Shown piece after piece: positions 1 to 8,214 of a DNA stretch of 64,000 nucleotides. Location of the stretch: assembly GCF_009758255.1 (NCBI RefSeq), contig NZ_WSEN01000008.1:186001-250000 (forward strand), read 5' to 3'. The notes beneath the pieces are model-generated. The model saw only the letters and a list, made by a program, of their open reading frames with translations. It was not told the DNA's origin and did no database searches. A program made the translations under genes and the position numbers. Each line of letters opens with the position of its first letter. Position 1 is the first letter of the stretch. The stretch is from Microbacterium sp. MAH-37 (GTDB taxonomy: Bacteria; Actinomycetota; Actinomycetes; Actinomycetales; Microbacteriaceae).

Positions 1-1225
1 GCAGCGGACCGTACAGGTCGGGATAGGCCGACGTGTACGCCCCGGTCGAGAGCTTGCCCGCCGTCGGGTAGAAGAAGCCGGTCAGCGCCATCTGCTCCGG
101 CATCCCGTCCGGCACCTTCAGCACGCCGAGCGAGGTCATGTTGTTGTCCTGCGGCAGGAACGCGACCGGTCCGCTGGTGACGACCTCGCCTTCGGCGTTG
201 CGCACGGTGATGCTCGGGGCGTAGCCGTTGCCCAGCAGGTACACCTTGTCGGCGCCGATGCTCAGCGGGTGGTTCACCTTGACCGCGCCCTCGTGCTGGG
301 AGTCGTCCGCCTCGGTCACGGTGACGTTCGCCGAGAAGTCGCCGGCCTGACCGGCGCCGGCGGTGCCCGGGGGCTGGTAGGTGACGTCGAAGGAGTCCAG
401 CGTCATCCGATAGGGCTGCAGCGCCTCGTCGCTCACGAATCGGCCACGGTTGATCGAGTCGTAGTCGGTGAGGATGTTGACGAAGTTCCTGCCCTCGATC
501 ACGACCTTCTGCCCGGTGTAGGCGAGTCCGCCGCCCACGCCGACCGCGACCAGAACACCCACGAGCGAGATGTGGAACACCAGGTTGCCGGTCTCGCGCA
601 GGTAGCCGCGCTCTGCCGAGACCGAGCGCACCGTGCCTCGGTCGTAGCGCGCCACCCGGTAGCCCAGCGCCTTCAGCTGCTTCTGCGCGGCGTCGATCGC
701 GCGACCGGCCTCGGCGTCGGCGTCCGCGGCCTCGCGGACCGTCTCGATGTGGTCGTCCAGGCGTGACAGCCGCGCCGGCGTGCGCGGCGGCTGCGCGCGC
801 AGCGCCTTGAGGTGGTGCTTGATGCGCGGGATGATGCAGCCGATGAGCGACAGGAACAGCAAGAGGTAGATCGCCGAGAACCACGGCGACGAGTACACGT
901 CGAACAGGCTGAACCTGTCCAGCACCGGGAACAGATCGGGGTTGTCGGTCTGCCACTTGATCACGCCGTTCGGATCGGCGGAGCGCTGTGGGAAGATCGA
1001 GCCGGGGATCGCGGCGATGGCGAGCACGAGCAGCAGGATGATCGCCACGCGCATCGAGGTGACCTGGCGCCAGCCCCAGCGCAGCCAGCCGGTGAAGCCC
1101 AGCTTCGGCTGATTGATGTCGTCCGCGACCTCCGCGGAGTCGATGTGGTCGGAGGGACGCAGCGGGTCGGTCGCGGCCGAGGCGCCTTCCTTCGCGTCGG
1201 TGACGTCAGAGCGGGAGGACGACAT
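1..1225 (-). CDS. resB: Cytochrome c biogenesis protein ResB (partial, runs off left edge)
   Basis: Membrane protein of System II cytochrome c maturation, working with CcsA/ResC to present haem to apocytochrome c outside the membrane. The ATG at 1225 overlaps the end of ccdA by 20 bases. The first 408 codons are visible. A charged N-tail of about 55 residues is followed by membrane segments near residues 58-77 and 116-133. After a cytoplasmic loop there is a third near 205-225 (ETGNLVFHISLVGVLVAVG), then the start of the large extracytoplasmic domain, as in the ResB family. It is the third gene of a tlpA-ccdA-resB operon. The C-terminus, and probably ccsA/resC, lie outside the window. The identification is from topology, motifs and neighbours. 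Confidence 0.9.
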   Translation of the reverse strand, partial: MSSSRSDVTDAKEGASAATDPLRPSDHIDSAEVADDINQPKLGFTGWLRWGWRQVTSMRVAIILLLVLAIAAIPGSIFPQRSADPNGVIKWQTDNPDLFPVLDRFSLFDVYSSPWFSAIYLLLFLSLIGCIIPRIKHHLKALRAQPPRTPARLSRLDDHIETVREAADADAEAGRAIDAAQKQLKALGYRVARYDRGTVRSVSAERGYLRETGNLVFHISLVGVLVAVGVGGGLAYTGQKVVIEGRNFVNILTDYDSINRGRFVSDEALQPYRMTLDSFDVTYQPPGTAGAGQAGDFSANVTVTEADDSQHEGAVKVNHPLSIGADKVYLLGNGYAPSITVRNAEGEVVTSGPVAFLPQDNNMTSLGVLKVPDGMPEQMALTGFFYPTAGKLSTGAYTSAYPDLYGPL

Positions 1226-1979
1226 TGCCCATCACCGCCCCGACACGAGACATGATCTGGGTCCAGACCCCGGTCACCATGAGAACGCCGAGCACGATGA
1301 GGAGAACGCCTCCGATGATGTTGATGACACGGATGTGACGGCGCAGGAAGCCGACCGTCCGGGTCGCCCAGCCGAAGCCGAGTGCGATGAGCAGGAACGG
1401 GATGCCGAGGCCCAGCGAGTAGGCCACGCCGAGCAGCGCCGCCCGTCCTGGAGTGCCGACGTTCACCGACAGCGCCGAGATCGCGGCGAGCGTCGGGCCG
1501 AGGCAGGGGGCCCAGCCGAGGCCGAGCGCGACACCCAGCAGCGGCGCGCCGATCAGGCCGGTGGCCGAGCTCACGTGCAGTCGCCGCTCCCGCTGCGCGA
1601 AACCGAAGAAGCCGAGGAAGACCAGTCCCATCGCGATGATCACGACACCGAGGATGCGGGTGATCAGCGGCATCCACTCGAGCAGGAACAGGCCTGCGGT
1701 GCCGAAGAGCACGGTCATGCACACGAAGACGACGGTGAAACCGGCGATGAAGAGCAGCACGCCGAGCAGCAGGCGGCCCTTCCCGCGTGTCGACGAGCCT
1801 GTCGCCTGGGTCCCTGAGCCTGTCGCAGGGCCCGTGCCCACCGCGCCGCCGATGAAACCGAGATAGCCCGGCACGAGCGGCAGCACGCACGGCGACAGGA
1901 ACGACACGAGTCCCGCGAGCATCGCGAGCGGGACGGCGAGCCAGAGCGCACCGGACCCGATGACGTCGACGGGATTCAC
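1206..1979 (-). CDS. ccdA: Cytochrome c biogenesis protein CcdA (thiol-disulfide transmembrane carrier)
   Basis: Polytopic protein that carries reducing equivalents across the membrane to the thioredoxin-like partner encoded just upstream, for reduction of apocytochrome c cysteines. The conserved cysteines are in LSFLSPCVLPLVPGYLGF and in GWAPCLGPTLAAIS, both typical of CcdA. About six membrane segments are visible in 257 residues. The GTG start at 1979 is chosen because it overlaps the tlpA stop as GTGA. Between the first and second segments is an odd, Gly/Thr/Ser-rich stretch (GPATGSGTQATGSSTRGKG) encoded by a repeat at 1792-1833. This looks like an in-frame repeat insertion in a tolerant loop. 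Confidence 0.93.
   Translation of the reverse strand: MNPVDVIGSGALWLAVPLAMLAGLVSFLSPCVLPLVPGYLGFIGGAVGTGPATGSGTQATGSSTRGKGRLLLGVLLFIAGFTVVFVCMTVLFGTAGLFLLEWMPLITRILGVVIIAMGLVFLGFFGFAQRERRLHVSSATGLIGAPLLGVALGLGWAPCLGPTLAAISALSVNVGTPGRAALLGVAYSLGLGIPFLLIALGFGWATRTVGFLRRHIRVINIIGGVLLIVLGVLMVTGVWTQIMSRVGAVMGNVVLPL
1792..1833. repeat. Short palindromic repeat inside ccdA
   Basis: Two tandem related copies are seen: GAGCCTGTCGCCTGGG, then GGGTCCCTGAGCCTGTCGCA followed by GGGCCC. The second copy has inverted ends (GGGTCCCT / AGGGCCC). It resembles the interspersed repeat with core GACAGGCTCAGGG that is scattered through many high-GC genomes. A related core sits in nadE at 28335-28353. It encodes the Gly/Thr/Ser-rich loop of CcdA without breaking the frame. 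Confidence 0.6.
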
Positions 1980-2578
1980 GCCTTCTCCGCGAGGGTGTCC
2001 TGGATCAGGGTGGAGAGCACGGACGGCCCGTCGATGGGGCCGACGATGCGCGCGGCGACGCGGCCCTGCCGGTCGAGGACGAGGGTCACCGGCGGCGCCT
2101 GGATCGGCGTCACCTTGGCGAAGGCGAGCTTGGCCTTGCCGCTCTCGGCGTCCATGACGCTCGGGTAGGTGACACCGAACTTGTCGGCGAAGGCCTTCGC
2201 GGTGTCGGCTGCGTCGTAGATGTTGACGCCCACGAACGCGACGTCGTCGTCCTGATGCTTCTGCCAGACCTTCTCGAGGTCCTTCGCCTCGAGGCGGCAC
2301 GGGCCGCACGACGAGTACCAGAAGTTGACCACGGTGACATCGCCGAGCGAATCGGCGCTGTCGAACTCCGCGCCGTCCTCGGTGGTGCCGGAGAACTCGA
2401 TCGGCTCGCCGCGTTCGGCGGGCTTGATCTCGGAGACGCGCACGTCGTTTGAGCTGTAGACGGTGTCGCCCTTGCCGAACTCGTCGGCGGCCGGATCATT
2501 GGCCGTGCAGGCGCTCAATCCGACGGCGAACACCGCGGCGAGCGCGGCGGCGATCACGGGACGTACACGGCGGGACAC
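1976..2578 (-). CDS. TlpA/ResA-family thioredoxin-like lipoprotein
   Basis: Membrane-anchored thiol-disulfide oxidoreductase of about 200 residues. It begins with a signal peptide and lipobox (AVFAVGLSACTAN), so it should be a lipoprotein on the outer face. The thioredoxin-fold active site is SSCGPCRLEAKDLEKV (CxxC form C-G-P-C), followed by the usual cis-proline region (TPIQAPPVTLVLDRQGRV). The GTG at 2578 is chosen because it starts directly before the signal peptide; an upstream in-frame ATG at 2701 would add residues encoded within the merR gene. It overlaps ccdA by GTGA, so the two are probably translationally coupled. Expected role: reduces haem-binding cysteines of apocytochrome c using electrons from CcdA. 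Confidence 0.9.
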   Translation of the reverse strand: MSRRVRPVIAAALAAVFAVGLSACTANDPAADEFGKGDTVYSSNDVRVSEIKPAERGEPIEFSGTTEDGAEFDSADSLGDVTVVNFWYSSCGPCRLEAKDLEKVWQKHQDDDVAFVGVNIYDAADTAKAFADKFGVTYPSVMDAESGKAKLAFAKVTPIQAPPVTLVLDRQGRVAARIVGPIDGPSVLSTLIQDTLAEKA

Positions 2579-2601
2579 GCTGGGAATCGTACGCGTGAAC
2601 C

Positions 2602-3033
2602 CTATGCACGCTCTGTAAGGTACGGCTCCTCGAACCGTGCCAGCACGTCCGCCACGCCCGCCCGGAACCGCGGACAGGTGGCGATGTCGTGCGAGCGGCA
2701 TCCCATGGCGTGTTCGGTCATCTCACGCGAGCGCCGCATCTCGTCCATCCGGCGATCGAGGTCGTCCAGATGCGCCTGGAGAACCTGATGCCGTCCGGCG
2801 CTTCCGTCGTCGAGCAGCACGCCGATCTGCTCGAGGCTCATCCCCGCGGCCTTGCTGCGCTGGATCACGGCGATGCGGACGACCTCGTCCTCGCCGTACC
2901 TCCGCCGCCCGGCGGTGTCCCGTACGGGCCGGAGCAGCCCCACGCTCTCCCAGTGCCGCAGCACGTTGGTGGGCAGATCGAAGCGGGCGGCGACCTCGCC
3001 CACGGACCACGGATGCACGGCGCTTGACTTCAT
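2602..3033 (-). CDS. MerR-family transcriptional regulator
   Basis: A 143-residue regulator. The N-terminal winged helix has the MerR signature (WSVGEVAARFDLPTNVLRHW, then ESVGLLRPVRD and GRRRYGEDEV). A long dimerisation helix follows (residues about 80-115), and the C-terminal tail contains cysteines in GCRSHDIATCPRF. These could bind a metal or sense thiols, which is inference. It is divergent from a thioredoxin-reductase-like gene at 3092, and a strong dyad lies across its own start codon (see 3024-3054). The ATG at 3033 has no Shine-Dalgarno; a GTG at 3018 is an alternative start. It may control the flavoprotein and possibly the tlpA-ccdA-resB operon downstream. Confidence 0.88.
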   Translation of the reverse strand: MKSSAVHPWSVGEVAARFDLPTNVLRHWESVGLLRPVRDTAGRRRYGEDEVVRIAVIQRSKAAGMSLEQIGVLLDDGSAGRHQVLQAHLDDLDRRMDEMRRSREMTEHAMGCRSHDIATCPRFRAGVADVLARFEEPYLTERA

Positions 3034-3054
3034 GTTGACATGAAGTCACAGACT
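3024..3054 (+). promoter_or_regulatory. Candidate MerR operator within a 19-bp-spacer promoter
   Basis: A perfect 10-bp inverted repeat, TGACTTCATG-TTGA-CATGAAGTCA, occupies 3025-3048. A -35-like TTGACT (3024-3029) and a weak -10-like CAGACT (3049-3054) are separated by 19 bases with the dyad between them. This is the arrangement known for MerR-activated promoters. It would drive the flavoprotein gene at 3092. The dyad also covers the merR ATG, so autoregulation is plausible. The dyad is seen directly; the promoter assignment is inference. Confidence 0.6.
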
Positions 3055-3091
3055 GGGGCCGAACGCAACCCATTCGTCGGAAGGACCGGAC

Positions 3092-3991
3092 ATGTACGAC
3101 GCGATCATCATCGGCGGAGGCCCCGCCGGACTGCAGGCCGCCCTCACCCTCGGACGCATGCACCGCACGGTGCTGCTCCTCGACTCCGGCGAATACCGCA
3201 ACGGCACGGTGCTGCACATGCACAACGTGATCGCGAACGACGGCACGCCGCCGTCGGACTTCCGCGCCACCGCGCGAGCGCAGCTCGCCGCGTACCGCGA
3301 CGTCGAGCTCAGGAGCATCGCCGCCGAGGAGATCACCGGCGCAGAGGACGCGTTCGATGTGCGTCTGGCCGACGGCGCCGTGGTCCGGTCTCGCCGCATC
3401 ATCCTCGCCACCGGGGTGGCCGACGAGCTTCCCGATGTGCCCGGCCTCGCCGGCCTGTGGGGCGTACGCGCGTTCAGCTGTCCGTTCTGCGACGGCCACG
3501 AGCACGCCGGCCGCCCGATCGCCGTGCTGGGCGCCGCTGCGCGCGCCGAGCACCTGATCGGCCTGCTCGGCCGCATCGCCTCATCGGTGACCGCCTTCCC
3601 GATCGGCGCGCCGTACACCGACGGGGAACGGCGGATGCTCGAGGGCGCAGGCGCCGGGGTGAGCGCGCTGCCGGTCCGCTCGGTCGCGTCGTCGACCGAA
3701 GGTGTTCTCGTCCGGACCGACACGGACGAGTCACAGGTCGCCGGTGTCTTCGTGGCCTCCGGTTCGCTGCGCCAGCGCGCCCCGTTCGCCGAGACACTCG
3801 GCCTGCGGATGCTGGACTCCGGCGCGATCGAGGTCGACGACTTCGGCCGCACCTCCGTCGCCGGGGTGTCCGCAGCGGGAGATCTGGCCCATCGCGCCGC
3901 GCTCCCCGGCCCCATGGCCTCGGTGATCGCCGCGGCCGCTGCCGGTCAGCTCGCCGCAGTGGGCGTCGTGCAGTCCCTGCTGGCCGGGTGA
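3092..3991 (+). CDS. Thioredoxin-reductase-like FAD/NAD(P)H oxidoreductase
   Basis: A 299-residue flavoprotein. It has an N-terminal FAD-binding Rossmann motif (IIIGGGPAGLQAALTLGR), the LATGVADELPD segment and a redox pair in FSCPFCDGHEH, close to the CxxC of low-molecular-weight thioredoxin reductases. The NAD(P) Rossmann region (IAVLGAAARAEHL) is degenerate compared with GxGxxG/A. A C-terminal FAD motif follows (GVSAAGDLAH). The ATG at 3092 has a purine-rich GGAAGGA upstream. It is divergent from merR, which probably controls it. It could reduce a thioredoxin-like partner or another disulfide; it is not necessarily the housekeeping TrxB. Confidence 0.85.
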   Translation: MYDAIIIGGGPAGLQAALTLGRMHRTVLLLDSGEYRNGTVLHMHNVIANDGTPPSDFRATARAQLAAYRDVELRSIAAEEITGAEDAFDVRLADGAVVRSRRIILATGVADELPDVPGLAGLWGVRAFSCPFCDGHEHAGRPIAVLGAAARAEHLIGLLGRIASSVTAFPIGAPYTDGERRMLEGAGAGVSALPVRSVASSTEGVLVRTDTDESQVAGVFVASGSLRQRAPFAETLGLRMLDSGAIEVDDFGRTSVAGVSAAGDLAHRAALPGPMASVIAAAAAGQLAAVGVVQSLLAG

Positions 3992-4015
3992 CCACGGCCC
4001 CCTCGGGACGGAGCC

Positions 4016-4639
4016 TCAGACAGCCCCGAGATCGATGCCCGCAGCCGCGGGCTCGGCGTAGTCGACCTCGCGCCACACGTCGCCGACGCGCTCGAAGCTC
4101 GTGATGCTGCTCAGCGCGCAGCGCCGGGTGCGCGGATCGTGCCGCAGCCTGAGACCGGCCACGCGACGGTGGGTGATCCAGATCGGTGCCTGGTGCGACA
4201 CGAAGACGACATCGCCCTCCTCCGTGGCATCCCAGGCGTCGTCCATCGCAGCAATCATGCGATCGGCGATCGACTCGTAGGGCTCGCCCCAGCTGGGCAT
4301 GTTCGGGTTGCGCAGCTGCCACCAGTTCAGGGGGTTCTGCAGCGCCTTGCGCATCCGCCTGCCCTGGAAGAAGTTCCAGGGCTCGATGATCCGCTCCTCG
4401 AGCACGGGCGTCAGAGCGAACGCCGCGGCGAACGGCTCGGCCGACTCCTGGGTGCGCTCCAGCGGCGAGCAGCGCAACTCGGTCACCGGTCGCCCGAGGG
4501 CGACGACATGGTCGGCGGCTGCCTGCGCCATCCCGCGCCCCGCCTCACTGAGGTGGTAGTCCGGCAGTCTGCCGTAGAGCACGTGATCGGGGTTGTGCAC
4601 CTCGCCGTGACGGACGAGGTGCAGTCGGGATGCCGGCAT
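4016..4639 (-). CDS. Histidine phosphatase / phosphoglycerate-mutase-like protein
   Basis: A 207-residue member of the histidine phosphatase superfamily. The phospho-acceptor motif is at the N-terminus ([13 protein letters not shown]), followed by [12 protein letters not shown], the [10 protein letters not shown] segment, and the second catalytic histidine in [10 protein letters not shown]. The substrate cannot be read from sequence; such proteins dephosphorylate sugar phosphates or other small phosphates. It converges with the flavoprotein gene upstream and is divergent from aspS, sharing a short promoter region with it. Confidence 0.88.
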   Translation of the reverse strand: MPASRLHLVRHGEVHNPDHVLYGRLPDYHLSEAGRGMAQAAADHVVALGRPVTELRCSPLERTQESAEPFAAAFALTPVLEERIIEPWNFFQGRRMRKALQNPLNWWQLRNPNMPSWGEPYESIADRMIAAMDDAWDATEEGDVVFVSHQAPIWITHRRVAGLRLRHDPRTRRCALSSITSFERVGDVWREVDYAEPAAAGIDLGAV

Positions 4640-4730
4640 GCCCGCGAGTCTACTGATCGGCCGCTCTGCGGCATTCGCCCCCTCACGTAAACTGGATCGA
4701 TATCCCGTCCCCTATCAGGAGGAATTCTCC

Positions 4731-6530
4731 GTGCTTCGCACACACACGGCAGGCTCACTGCGAGCCGAGCACATCGGTCAGACCGTCACCCTCACGGGCT
4801 GGGTCGATCGTCGTCGTGATCACGGAGGAGTCGCGTTCATCGATCTGCGGGATGCCTCGGGCATCGCGCAGGTCGTCATTCGCGACGAGGAGATCGCGCA
4901 CCCGCTGCGCAGCGAGTTCGTGCTGAAGGTGACCGGCGAGGTGTCGCTGCGCCCGCAGGGCAACGCGAACCCGAACCTGCCCTCGGGCGAGATCGAGGTC
5001 ACCGCCACCGACGTGGTGGTGCTCAACGAGTCCGCCCCGCTGCCGTTCCAGGTCTCCACCGGCCTCGAGGGCACCGACCCCGTCGGCGAGGAGGTGCGCC
5101 TCAAGCACCGCTACCTCGACCTGCGCCGCCCGGAGCCGGCCGCCGCGATGCGCCTGCGCTCGCAGGTGTACAAGGCCATCCGCGACGTGCTGCACGAGCG
5201 CGAGTTCATCGAGGTCGAGACCCCGACGCTGACCCGCTCCACGCCGGAGGGCGCCCGTGACTTCCTGGTGCCGGCCCGCCTGCACCCGGGCAGCTGGTAC
5301 GCGCTGCCGCAGTCGCCGCAGCTGTTCAAGCAGCTGCTCATGGTCGGCGGCATCGAGAAGTACTACCAGATCGCGCGCTGCTACCGCGATGAGGACTTCC
5401 GCGCCGACCGCCAGCCGGAGTTCACGCAGCTCGACATCGAGATGAGCTTCGTCGACCAGGAGGACGTCATCGAGATGATGGAGTCCGTCATCAAGGCGAT
5501 GTGGGCGACGATCGGCGTCGAGGTGCAGACCCCGCTGCCGCGGATGACCTACGCCGACGCGATGGCCCTGTACGGCTCGGACAAGCCCGACCTGCGCTTC
5601 GGCCTGCCGATCGTCGAGGCGACGTCGTACTTCGCCGAGACCCCGTTCCGCGTGTTCCAGTCGGAGTACGTCGGCGCTGTGCTCATGCCCGGTGGTGCCT
5701 CGCAGCCCCGCAAGCAGCTGGACGCCTGGCAGGACTGGGCGAAGCAGCGCGGCGCCCGCGGACTCGCGTACGTCCTGTTCAACGAGGACGGCACGCTCGG
5801 CGGCCCCGTGGCCAAGAACCTCTCCGAGTCGGAGCAGGCGGGTCTCGCCGAGCTCGTCGGTGCGAAGGCCGGCGACTGCGCCTTCTTCGCCGCGGGCTCG
5901 ACCAAGGACAGCCGCGCGCTGCTCGGGGCTGCGCGCGTCGAGATCGGCCGCCGCCTCGACCTGCTCGACCCCGACGTGTTCGCCTTCACCTGGGTGATGG
6001 ACGCCCCGATGTTCGAGCCGGCAGCCGATGCCGTGGCATCCGGAGACGTGGCCGTGGGCGCCGGCGCCTGGACCGCCGTGCACCACGCGTTCACCGGCCC
6101 GAAGCCGGAGTTCGAGGACACCTTCGACACCGACCCCGGCTCCGCCCTGGCCTACGCGTACGACATCGTGTGCAACGGCTCGGAGCTCGGCGGCGGCTCG
6201 ATCCGCATCCACCGCGAGGACATCCAGAAGCGCGTCTTCAAGGTGATGGGCATCAGCGAGGAGCAGGCGCAGGAGAAGTTCGGCTTCCTGCTCGACGCCT
6301 TCAAGTTCGGCGCTCCGCCGCACGGCGGCATCGCGCTGGGCATGGACCGCGTGCTGCAGCACCTGACCAAGACCGACTCGATCCGCGAGGTGATCGCGTT
6401 CCCGAAGTCGGGCAACGGCTTCGACCCGCTCACCGAGGCGCCCGGCACCATCACGCCCGAGCAGCGCGCCGAGGCCGGCGTCGACTTCGTCCCCGAGGAC
6501 GAGTCGGAGGATGCTCCGGCCCAGGCCTGA
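4731..6530 (+). CDS. aspS: Aspartate--tRNA(Asp/Asn) ligase
   Basis: Class II aminoacyl-tRNA synthetase of 599 residues, the usual length for bacterial AspRS. It shows an N-terminal OB-fold anticodon domain ([13 protein letters not shown]), class II motif 2 around [20 protein letters not shown], the bacterial GAD insertion, and motif 3 ([14 protein letters not shown]). The GTG start at 4731 is chosen because AGGAGG (4718-4723) lies eight bases upstream; a longer in-frame ATG at 4638 lacks such support. Residue 31 is His, the residue reported in non-discriminating AspRS such as that of Pseudomonas aeruginosa. It may therefore also charge tRNA-Asn for GatCAB, which is inference. A clear terminator follows at 6544. 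Confidence 0.97.
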   Translation: MLRTHTAGSLRAEHIGQTVTLTGWVDRRRDHGGVAFIDLRDASGIAQVVIRDEEIAHPLRSEFVLKVTGEVSLRPQGNANPNLPSGEIEVTATDVVVLNESAPLPFQVSTGLEGTDPVGEEVRLKHRYLDLRRPEPAAAMRLRSQVYKAIRDVLHEREFIEVETPTLTRSTPEGARDFLVPARLHPGSWYALPQSPQLFKQLLMVGGIEKYYQIARCYRDEDFRADRQPEFTQLDIEMSFVDQEDVIEMMESVIKAMWATIGVEVQTPLPRMTYADAMALYGSDKPDLRFGLPIVEATSYFAETPFRVFQSEYVGAVLMPGGASQPRKQLDAWQDWAKQRGARGLAYVLFNEDGTLGGPVAKNLSESEQAGLAELVGAKAGDCAFFAAGSTKDSRALLGAARVEIGRRLDLLDPDVFAFTWVMDAPMFEPAADAVASGDVAVGAGAWTAVHHAFTGPKPEFEDTFDTDPGSALAYAYDIVCNGSELGGGSIRIHREDIQKRVFKVMGISEEQAQEKFGFLLDAFKFGAPPHGGIALGMDRVLQHLTKTDSIREVIAFPKSGNGFDPLTEAPGTITPEQRAEAGVDFVPEDESEDAPAQA

Positions 6531-6543
6531 CCCTTCCCACGAG

Positions 6544-6580
6544 GCCCCCGCGACGCCCGGCGCCGCGGGGGCTTCGTGCT
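6544..6580 (+). terminator. Rho-independent terminator of aspS
   Basis: A perfect 9-bp stem GCCCCCGCG / CGCGGGGGC (6544-6552 / 6564-6572) with an 11-base loop is followed by TTCGTGCTTC. It lies 14 bases after the aspS stop. Confidence 0.8.
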
Positions 6581-6680
6581 TCTGCACCCCGTTGAGTTGG
6601 CACCTCTTGCCGCTTCGACGCCTCCAGAGCGACAACAGGTGCCAGATGAAGGCTTTGCACCCCCCTGGCAGACTGGTGGC

Positions 6681-7193
6681 ATGCTCGATGCCCTCCCTCT
6701 GCCGCATCCGTTCGAGTCCCGTGCCGGGGCGGCGGTGCTCCGGCGCGCGACGCCGGCGGACGCGGATGCGGTGATCGCCCTGCTCGCGGATGACCCGATC
6801 AGCGCATCGCGCGGAGATCAGGCATCCGACGACGACCGCCCCGCCTACACGGCGGCGCTCGTCGAGATCCTCGCCGAGCCGTCGAACGACCTGCTCGTCG
6901 TCGAGCTCGACGGCTCGGTCGTCGGCACCCTGCAGCTCACGCTGATCCCCGGCATGGCCAGGCAGGGCGCGAAGCGCCTGCTGGTCGAGGCGGTGCGGGT
7001 GCGCAGCACACGGCGATCCTCCGGTATCGGCTCGGCCGTCATGCGCTGGGTCTCGGATGCCGCGGCTCCCGCCCTCGGCGCCGCGCTGGTGCAGCTCACC
7101 TCGGACGCCGCACGTACCGATGCGCACCGCTTCTACGAGCGCCTGGGCTACACCGGCTCGCACGTGGGCTTCAAATACCGCGTGCCACGCTGA
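6681..7193 (+). CDS. GNAT-family N-acetyltransferase
   Basis: About 170 residues with the GNAT fold: an N-terminal strand (AVLRRATPADADAVIALL), central strands with GTLQLTLIPGMA, the acetyl-CoA region (VEAVRVRSTRRSSGIGSAVM) in which the usual Q/RxxGxG/A reads RRSSGIGSA, and the C-terminal HRFYERLGYTGSHVGFKY. The substrate is unknown. The ATG at 6681 is preferred because upstream in-frame starts would add sequence unlike the family. Between the aspS terminator and this gene is an inverted repeat, TGGCACCTCTTG (6598-6609) against CAACAGGTGCCA (6633-6644), with one mismatch, possibly an operator or hairpin. Confidence 0.88.
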   Translation: MLDALPLPHPFESRAGAAVLRRATPADADAVIALLADDPISASRGDQASDDDRPAYTAALVEILAEPSNDLLVVELDGSVVGTLQLTLIPGMARQGAKRLLVEAVRVRSTRRSSGIGSAVMRWVSDAAAPALGAALVQLTSDAARTDAHRFYERLGYTGSHVGFKYRVPR

Positions 7194-7284
7194 GCGGAAC
7201 CCGGTGCTTCCCTCCTGACGCTTTCGGCGCTACGTTCATCCCAGAGGGGATCATCCCTCGGACCCGAACGAGAGGGGTTGCCCT

Positions 7285-7467
7285 ATGGCAGGTAAGTTCG
7301 AGCTCTACACGGACAAGAGCGGCGATTGGCGCTTCCGTCTGAAGGCCGGCAATGGCGAGACCATCGCCACTGGCCAGGGCTACTCGTCCAAGGCGAGCGC
7401 TCTGAACGGCATCGACTCGGTGAGGCGCAACGCCGCTGACGCAGAAGTCGTCGAAGTCGACGACTGA
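7285..7467 (+). CDS. YegP-like DUF1508 protein
   Basis: A 60-residue protein made of a single DUF1508/YegP unit (KFELYTDKSGDWRFRLKAGN, then GETIATGQGYSSKASALNGI and the usual acidic C-terminus). Family members have one or two such units and a small alpha-beta fold; their biochemical role is not settled. A strong AGAGGGG Shine-Dalgarno lies upstream of the ATG, and a good terminator follows 14 bases after the stop, so it is probably a monocistronic, well-expressed gene. Confidence 0.88.
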   Translation: MAGKFELYTDKSGDWRFRLKAGNGETIATGQGYSSKASALNGIDSVRRNAADAEVVEVDD

Positions 7468-7480
7468 GAGATCAATACGG

Positions 7481-7511
7481 AGAGGGCGGGATGCTCGGTA
7501 TCCCGCCCTCT
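7481..7511. terminator. Bidirectional-looking terminator
   Basis: A perfect 11-bp stem AGAGGGCGGGA / TCCCGCCCTCT surrounds a 9-base loop (7492-7500), with a pyrimidine-rich flank. It lies between the YegP-like gene (+) and the Tat-signal gene (-), whose stop is at 7528, so it can serve both. Confidence 0.8.
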
Positions 7512-7527
7512 CTCTGTGTCCTGACGA

Positions 7528-8037
7528 TCAGGCCGTGCAGTTGTCGCAGGGCGGCGTCGCCGCCGTGCTGATGACGACGGACCCCGATCCACCGTCGGAG
7601 TGCGACCACGGAATGGATCCGGTGATGCTCGCCGTCGGGCTGTTCCCCCGGTCGACGATGTTCAGCAGCACCCGCTGGCTGTCGCCCGCAGGGATCGTGA
7701 ACGTCGACGGGCTGACGGTGAAGGTCACGTCGACGCCGTTGAGCGCCAGCGTGACGGTGGACGGAATCGTGACGGTGACGGCCTCGCCGGTCGGGTTGTC
7801 GATCGTCAGCGGCTGCAGGTAGCCCTTGGTCCAGCCCTTGTCCTTGCACGAGCCGCCGGGAAGCTTGCAGGCGTTCCCTCCCGACGTGATGACCACGCCC
7901 ACCTCGGACGCCGAGGCGAACGGCACCGCCGTGGCCGCGGCGATGACCGGGACGCTCCAGGCGGCGCCCTTCAGCACCGTCCGCCGTGTCGTTCCGGACT
8001 TCGTGTTCCGGTCCCCCAGAGACGCGAAAGAGTCCAT
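7528..8037 (-). CDS. Tat-exported protein of unknown function
   Basis: A 169-residue protein with a twin-arginine signal near residues 18-45 (TTRRTVLKGAAWSVPVIAAA, then an AxA-like cleavage site VPFASASE). The mature part is Ser/Thr/Val-rich with predicted beta strands (TIPSTVTLALNGVDVTFTVS, TFTIPAGDSQRVLLNIVDRG), suggesting an immunoglobulin-like beta sandwich. It has two cysteine pairs (CKLPGGSC and CDNC at the C-terminus) that may form disulfides outside the cell. I do not recognise a specific function. The spacing of an upstream GATTCTGGGGAGGATC region supports the ATG at 8037. Confidence 0.8.
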   Translation of the reverse strand: MDSFASLGDRNTKSGTTRRTVLKGAAWSVPVIAAATAVPFASASEVGVVITSGGNACKLPGGSCKDKGWTKGYLQPLTIDNPTGEAVTVTIPSTVTLALNGVDVTFTVSPSTFTIPAGDSQRVLLNIVDRGNSPTASITGSIPWSHSDGGSGSVVISTAATPPCDNCTA

Positions 8038-8144
8038 GCTGATCCTCCCCAGAATCGTGATGGTGCTGCGCCCCGCCCAGTCGGGTGCGCTGTGGCGTTA
8101 GAGCCGACACCATCGTCGGCGTGCACCACGCGGCAGGCCGAATC

Positions 8145-8186
8145 CGGCGGAGATCCTGACCCACGGTGTGTGTCATTCCGCCGGAC
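8145..8186. repeat. Inverted repeat in the 8038-8214 gap
   Basis: TCCGGCGGA (8145-8153) and TCCGCCGGA (8178-8186) form a 9-bp inverted repeat with a 24-base loop. It lies between the LuxR-type gene stop (8215) and the start of the Tat-signal gene (8037), so it may be the LuxR-gene terminator or an operator for the exported-protein gene. Nothing else is seen in this 177-base gap. Confidence 0.4.
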
Positions 8187-8214
8187 CGGCGTCACGCCGC
8201 GCTGTCGTGCCGGG

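Noticed and set aside
4755..7163. An 802-codon open frame on the minus strand opposite aspS and the GNAT gene
   Set aside because: High-GC codon bias opens the antisense frame; it lies exactly opposite two genes with clear conserved motifs, and its own translation is Arg/Val/Leu/Ala-rich with no domain.
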